64,000 bases of DNA from Comamonadaceae bacterium. GTDB lineage: Bacteria > Pseudomonadota > Gammaproteobacteria > Burkholderiales > Burkholderiaceae_C. This document shows positions 60,122-64,000 of the stretch, one piece after another. The DNA is taken from positions 62,001 through 126,000 of the forward strand of contig CANJPU010000003.1 in assembly GCA_947476285.1 (NCBI GenBank). The letters are read 5' to 3'. Under the pieces are notes generated by a model. That model was not told the DNA's origin, searched no databases, and saw only the letters and a program-made list of their open reading frames with translations. Both the position numbers and the translations under genes were made by a program. The first letter of the stretch is position 1, and the number at the start of each line of letters is the position of its first letter.

Positions 60122-61042
60122 ATGACGGCAGACCAGTTGCTCATCTTTTTCGCCGGCATTGTCGGCGGTGCGCTACGTGTGGGTGCGCCGTTTCTATTCG
60201 TCAGTCTGGGTGAGTGCATCACTGAGAAATCAGGCCGCATCAACCTGGGCCTGGAAGGGGTGCTGGTGCTGTCCGCCATGTCGGCCTTTGGCGCGTCGTG
60301 GCTAAGTGGCTCGCCATGGGTGGGCGTGCTGGTTGCGGCGCTCACGGGCGGCTTGCTGGCCACCTTGCATGGCGCGCTGTGCTCCTTGCCGCGGGTCAAT
60401 GACATCGCAACCGGCATTGCACTCATGCTGCTGGGTACGGGCCTGGCCTTCTACCTCGGCAAGCCCTTGATTCAACCGCAGGCGCCGCAATTGCCGGCCA
60501 TTGCGCTGGGCGATTGGAGCAGCTCATCGGCGGTGCGCTCGGCACTGCAGATCAATGTGCTGGTGCCTATCGGCATGGCGCTGGCAGTGGCCATGTGGTG
60601 GGGCTTTGCCAACACGCGCGCCGGGCTCTTGCTGCGCATGGCGGGCGACTCTGCCAATGCCACGCGCGCGCTGGGCTATTCGGTGCCGGGCCTGCGCATT
60701 GCGGCCACTGCGGCAGGCGGCATGATCGCGGGGCTGGGCGGCGCATCCTTGACGCTGTTTTATCCAGGCAGTTGGAACGAAGGCATCTCCAGCGGCCAAG
60801 GCTTGATCGCCGTGGCGCTGGTGATCTTCGCGCGCTGGAGCCCCTTGCGCTGCGTCGGTGCGGCCTTGATGTTCGGTGGTGCCGGCGCCATCGGCCCGGC
60901 CTTGCAGTCCATCGGCGTGGGCTGGGGCTATCACCTCTTCAACATCGTGCCCTATGTGCTGACCTTGCTGATCCTGGTGCTGACCTGCAAACCCGGCGGC
61001 GTGATCGCGGGCAGCCCGGGCGAACTCGGAGCGCAACAGTGA
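60122..61042 (+). CDS. BMP-type ABC transporter, permease 2
   Basis: 306-aa membrane protein of the YufQ type. It contains [20 protein letters not shown], found at this place in all such permeases, and [37 protein letters not shown] as the coupling segment. Its stop shares a base with the biuH start (TGATG). Confidence 0.9.
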   Translation: MTADQLLIFFAGIVGGALRVGAPFLFVSLGECITEKSGRINLGLEGVLVLSAMSAFGASWLSGSPWVGVLVAALTGGLLATLHGALCSLPRVNDIATGIALMLLGTGLAFYLGKPLIQPQAPQLPAIALGDWSSSSAVRSALQINVLVPIGMALAVAMWWGFANTRAGLLLRMAGDSANATRALGYSVPGLRIAATAAGGMIAGLGGASLTLFYPGSWNEGISSGQGLIAVALVIFARWSPLRCVGAALMFGGAGAIGPALQSIGVGWGYHLFNIVPYVLTLLILVLTCKPGGVIAGSPGELGAQQ

Positions 61043-61718
61043 TGGAACGTTTTGTCATGGCCAACCCCTACGCCTGGCCTTACAACGGCGACTTGCGGCC
61101 AGCCAACACCGCATTGATCGTGATCGACATGCAGACTGACTTCTGCGGTGTCGGTGGCTATGTGGACAAAATGGGCTACGACATCTCGCTCACGCGTGCG
61201 CCGATCGAGCCCTTGAAGCGTCTGCTTGCAGCCATGCGAGCAGCGGGCTATCACATCATGCACACCCGCGAAGGCCACAGGCCTGACTTGTCGGATCTGC
61301 CTGCCAACAAGCGTTGGCGCTCACGCCAGCTCGGCGCGGGCATTGGTGACGCAGGCCCGTGCGGTCGCATTCTGGTGCGCGGCGAGCCCGGCTGGGAAAT
61401 CATTCCAGAGCTGGCGCCCGCGACCGGCGAGCCCATCATTGACAAGCCGGGCAAGGGCTCATTCTGCGCGACGGATCTGGAGCTGATGCTGCACACGCGC
61501 GGCATCGTCAACCTTATTCTCGCCGGCATCACCACGGACGTGTGCGTACACACGACGATGCGAGAGGCCAACGACCGCGGCTTCGAATGCCTGGCCTTGT
61601 CCGACTGCACCGCAGCCACCGACAAAGGCAATCATGAGGCGGCGCTCAAGATGATCACCATGCAAGGCGGCGTGTTCGGCGCGCACACCACCTCGCAGGC
61701 TTTGCTGGACGCCATTGA

Positions 61719-61722
<4 letters not shown>
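61042..61722 (+). CDS. biuH: Biuret hydrolase BiuH (isochorismatase-like cysteine hydrolase)
   Basis: 226-aa enzyme converting biuret to allophanate + NH3. Triad: D29 ([10 protein letters not shown]), K135 (IDKPGKGSF) and C168 (TTDVCVHTT). The spacing (Lys-Cys 33, Asp-Cys 139) equals that of Rhizobium leguminosarum BiuH (D36-K142-C175). Sequence such as [39 protein letters not shown] and [10 protein letters not shown] matches that enzyme closely from memory. A start at 61057 is also possible. It is translationally coupled to the permease before and the ATPase after. Confidence 0.92.
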
Positions 61723-63334
<1,612 letters not shown>

Positions 63335-63338
<4 letters not shown>

Positions 63339-64000
63339 CAAGCATTCAGGCACAGCCTTTCCCCTACACCTTCGACCCCAGGCGCACCGCCTTGGTCATC
63401 ATCGACATGCAGCGCGACTTCATCGAGCCCGGTGGGTTTGGTGAATCCTTGGGCAACAACGTCGCATTGCTCTCGGCCATCGTCCCCGCTTGCCGTGCCG
63501 TGCTGGACGCTTGGCGAGAGGTCGGCGCGCTGGTGGTGCACACCCGTGAAGCACACCAGCCCGATCTCTCCGACTGCCCGCCAGCCAAGCGCAATCGCGG
63601 AAATCCGTCTCTGCGGATCGGCGATGAGGGCCCCATGGGCCGGGTACTGGTGATGGGTGAGCCGGGCAATCAGATCATTCCTGAGCTGGCACCAGTGGCC
63701 GGAGAGATCGTTATCGACAAGCCAGGCAAGGGCGCCTTCTATGCCACGCCATTGCAGGGCTTTCTGCAAGAGCGCGAGATCACGCACTTGGTCTTCATGG
63801 GCGTGACCACCGAGGTGTGCGTGCAGACCTCGATGCGCGAGGCCAATGACCGCGGCTACGACAGCCTGCTGCTCGCCGATTGCACCGAAAGCTATTTCCC
63901 GCAGTTCAAGGCCAGCGCGATCGAGATGATCCACGCGCAGGGGGCCATCGTCGGCTGGACGGCGGACAGCGCCTCGCTGCTGGCCGCCCTGGCCGCGCCG
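63335..64000 (+). CDS. Isochorismatase-like hydrolase, triuret-hydrolase (TrtA)-like; partial at window end
   Basis: 222 codons with no stop before the window ends; probably nearly full length (BiuH is 226 aa). Triad: D24 (VIIDMQRDF), K129 (IDKPGKGAF) and C162 (TTEVCVQTS), with Lys-Cys spacing 33 as in BiuH. It differs from BiuH at substrate-facing segments (e.g. [21 protein letters not shown] versus [20 protein letters not shown]). A BiuH-related paralogue next to biuH and atzEGH/F fits triuret hydrolase, which makes carboxybiuret, but another ureide is possible. Confidence 0.8.

Overview
The window is a high-GC stretch from a betaproteobacterium. Gene content and protein style point to Burkholderiales, most likely Comamonadaceae: the AmgK/MurU recycling genes, an LptD-SurA-RsmA block, a malic enzyme fused to a phosphotransacetylase-like domain, Bug-type solute-binding proteins and Burkholderia-type phosphonate genes. 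This is inferred from family resemblance only. No tRNA, rRNA, CRISPR array or complete IS was seen, and no stretch longer than 300 bases lacks a gene or recognisable feature.

Region 1 (1-23.4 kb) is mostly core genome. It holds amgK divergent from lptD-surA-rsmA, an exported barnase-type RNase with its barstar inhibitor, maeB, the speD-murU-pepP operon, tkt, gap, an MFS exporter, a pirin, slyD and a ProQ/FinO RNA chaperone. Between maeB and pepP (9.5-14.1 kb) is an accessory block: two GNAT acetyltransferases around an ABC exporter, a GrpB-fold protein, and a ParD-like antitoxin followed by a zeta-type kinase toxin.

Region 2 (23.5-29.1 kb) is a hydantoin/N-carbamoyl amino acid module: Bug solute-binding protein, sulfatase, N-carbamoyl-D-amino acid hydrolase, hydantoinase and hydantoin racemase, all on +. 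An EF-G paralogue follows on -.

Region 3 (31.3-49.1 kb) is a large divergent organophosphonate/amine locus around a regulatory gap at 38.56-38.75 kb. Leftward it has a GntR regulator, phosphonoacetate hydrolase (phnA), phosphonoacetaldehyde dehydrogenase (phnY), a PhnZ-like HD protein, an EamA transporter and a dimethylglycine-dehydrogenase-like FAD/GcvT enzyme. Rightward it has a 2-aminoethylphosphonate (AEP) ABC transporter, AEP transaminase (phnW), and then a tightly packed glutamine-synthetase-like enzyme, Fe-alcohol dehydrogenase, gamma-glutamyl hydrolase, aldehyde dehydrogenase and HAD phosphatase. The last five match the logic of a gamma-glutamylated amino-alcohol (ethanolamine-like) pathway in the same apparent transcription unit as AEP uptake.

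Region 4 (49.1-51.2 kb) is a small foreign island: an unrecognised 549-aa Pro/Ala-rich-tailed protein of lower GC, bounded by a REP-like palindrome and by the 3' end of an IS3-family transposase gene.

Region 5 (51.2-64 kb) is a triuret/biuret (carboxybiuret/allophanate) catabolic cluster: atzF, a NitT/TauT-type ABC importer, atzG-atzE-atzH, a BMP-type ABC importer, biuH, and a second isochorismatase-fold hydrolase (triuret-hydrolase-like) that runs off the window. AtzF lacks about 41 N-terminal residues compared with the Pseudomonas ADP enzyme, right next to the IS remnant.
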